34,756 nt of DNA, from positions 6,362 through 41,117 of IMG/VR virus record IMGVR_UViG_3300037847_005930. One strand, given 5' to 3'. Both the position numbers and the translations under genes were made by a program. Position 1 is the first letter of the stretch; each line of letters starts with the position of its first letter. Below the pieces are notes generated by a model. It was not told where the DNA came from. It did not search any database and saw only the letters and a list, made by a program, of their open reading frames with translations. Shown here one piece after another: positions 33,888-34,756 of the stretch. The stretch comes from a virus.

Positions 33888-34085
33888 TTAAAGTAACCCT
33901 TTTAGTAGTTTCTTATAATCTATCGATAGTAAACCCATTCCGCCTAACATTAGACCCATAACAGAGAATACTATTTCATTAAGAACATCTTCAAACTGAA
34001 TAAGGTTCTGAATCGTTCCGTTCATAGTAAGATAGGAAGCTCCCAACCCTACTATCGTTAATAAAATTGCTTGGTAATTTTTCAT
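33888..34085 (-). CDS. Small two-helix membrane protein
   Basis: I choose the ATG at 34085 (65 residues, MKNYQAILLTIVGLGASYLT) because the upstream ATG at 34103 would leave only 11 bases after the -7 box, less than the 18-46 seen for the other well-supported promoters. Two hydrophobic segments (about 6-24 and 36-54, EIVFSVMGLMLGGMGLLSID) are joined by a short polar loop, and the end is basic (YKKLLKGLL). The size and two-helix shape would suit a holin or other small inner-membrane protein, but no lysis gene lies nearby. It has its own promoter with the TTAACA element. The function is unknown. Confidence 0.65.
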   Translation of the reverse strand: MKNYQAILLTIVGLGASYLTMNGTIQNLIQFEDVLNEIVFSVMGLMLGGMGLLSIDYKKLLKGLL

Positions 34086-34114
34086 ATTGTATATCTTTAT
34101 CAATTATTACAGTA

Positions 34115-34171
34115 CTAAAGTACGAAAAATATTTGATATATACAAGCCGCCAATGTTAAGAAATTGTTAAA
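34115..34171 (-). promoter_or_regulatory. Promoter with upstream TTAACA element, for the small membrane protein
   Basis: Minus strand: TTTAACAATTTCTTAACAT (34171-34153), 7 bases, TTG (-33, 34145-34143), 20 bases, TACTTTAG (-7, 34122-34115). The -7 box lies in the dyad GTAC-TTTA-GTAC (34123-34112). It lies between the thyA stop (34178) and the membrane-protein start. Confidence 0.85.
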
Positions 34172-34177
34172 TCTTTG

Positions 34178-34756
34178 CTAGTTACTTAGTGGAGCTTTAA
34201 TTGTAGGATGTGATTCGTAGTCTAAAAGAGCGTATCCAAATTCACCTTTTAATATATTTACATTAATTAAATCAATAGTTGGTAATGGATATGGCTCATT
34301 CCTTAGTTGTTGTTTTACTTGTTCGATATGATTATTGTATATGTGTGTATCACCTAAAGAACCAACCAACTGGTCAGGTACCATATTTACTTCTCTGGCA
34401 ATTAGGTGTAATAATAATCCATACGATGATATATTAAATGGTAAACCTAAGAACGTATCTACAGAACGTTGATTCCACATTAGGGATAACTTTCTTTTAG
34501 GTACATTCTTTTCATCTAAATCAGAATCACTTAATCTTTTAGCATAGTGAATACTTTTACCAATTGAGTGAGTCCAATACTCAGCCCTTTCTTCCCAACT
34601 CATCTCTGTAGTGTAACATTGGAATCCGTAGTGGCATGGTGGTAAAGTCATCTTAGATAGTTCACCAACATTCCATGCACTAACCATCAACCTTCTACTA
34701 TCAGGATTGTGTTTCAATAAATGTATTAGAGTTGATATTTGGTCGATGGAATCATC
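34178..34756 (-). CDS. thyA: Thymidylate synthase ThyA, 5' end beyond right edge
   Basis: 192 residues of the C-terminal part of ThyA are in the window, continuing to the right edge (the frame is open at 34756, reading DDSIDQISTLIHLLKHNPDS there), so about 90-100 N-terminal residues are missing. Seen are RRLMVSAWNVGEL, the catalytic Cys in LPPCHYGFQCY, WNQRSVDTFLGLPFNISSYG, LLLHLIAREVN, GDTHIYNNHIEQV and a C-terminal HPTIKAPLS. The enzyme makes dTMP from dUMP with methylene-tetrahydrofolate. Between FQCY and MWNQRSVD there are about 40 extra residues (TEMSWEERAEYWTHSIGKSI and following) compared with the short hairpin of E. coli ThyA. It supplies dTMP for phage DNA synthesis. Confidence 0.95.
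   Translation of the reverse strand, partial: DDSIDQISTLIHLLKHNPDSRRLMVSAWNVGELSKMTLPPCHYGFQCYTTEMSWEERAEYWTHSIGKSIHYAKRLSDSDLDEKNVPKRKLSLMWNQRSVDTFLGLPFNISSYGLLLHLIAREVNMVPDQLVGSLGDTHIYNNHIEQVKQQLRNEPYPLPTIDLINVNILKGEFGYALLDYESHPTIKAPLSN

Noticed and set aside
33888-34103. Holin
   Set aside because: Two short hydrophobic helices would fit, but there is no adjacent endolysin or spanin and no specific motif.

Overview
The window looks like part of the genome of a T4-like, contractile-tailed phage (myovirus) of a Bacteroidetes host, probably a flavobacterium. DNA is AT-rich and almost fully coding. Every gene I can support is on the minus strand, so the text below follows transcription order, from high to low coordinates. 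The T4-like assignment rests on clear homologues of baseplate wedge proteins gp25 and gp6, a gp55-type late sigma factor, gp46/gp47 (Rad50/Mre11) and a CobS/CobT-like (MoxR-VWA) pair. The host assignment rests on six well-supported promoters (and a seventh weaker one) of the form TTG-N20-TAnnTT(A/T)G, which match the Bacteroidetes -33/-7 primary sigma consensus. Starts preceded by A/T-rich sequence rather than strong Shine-Dalgarno sites, and a DUF4494-like small protein, agree with this. The host is an inference.

Layout. 34756-33888: the 3' part of thyA (its 5' end is beyond the right edge) and a small membrane protein. 33774-30222: a large VWA protein with an HEXXH motif and a MoxR/CobS-type AAA+ ATPase, each with its own promoter. 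30119-26550: a run of small genes of mostly unknown function, ending with hsp20. 26474-25575: the UV-damage endonuclease UvdE, behind a terminator that overlaps a promoter. 25417-22485: a four-helix membrane/coiled-coil protein, ClpP, GroES, an HD hydrolase and a small membrane protein. 22211: a gp55-like late sigma factor. 21496-4032: baseplate and tail genes (gp5/gpV-like spike, gp25, gp6, a 1499-residue wedge protein with a P2-gpI/gp7-like core, and several very Ser/Thr/Asn/Gly-rich structural proteins with LamG-like and carbohydrate-binding-like domains). 4016-1: recombination and replication genes (T7-type endonuclease I, a primase-like TOPRIM protein, and one reading frame joining Mre11 and Rad50, which leaves the window at the left edge).

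How it fits together: ThyA, primase, Mre11-Rad50, endonuclease I and UvdE serve nucleotide supply, replication, recombination and repair. GroES, Hsp20, ClpP and the MoxR/VWA pair form an unusually rich set of protein-folding and remodelling functions. The gp55-like factor lies just upstream of the structural genes that it would be expected to switch on.

The most notable observations are the fused Mre11-Rad50 frame, the phage promoter family with a fixed upstream TTAACA direct-repeat element found at four promoters, and the promoter-equipped MoxR/VWA-HEXXH pair. No intergenic stretch exceeds 300 bases; the longest gap is about 157 bases (25418-25574). No tRNA, rRNA, CRISPR, insertion sequence or integrase was seen.
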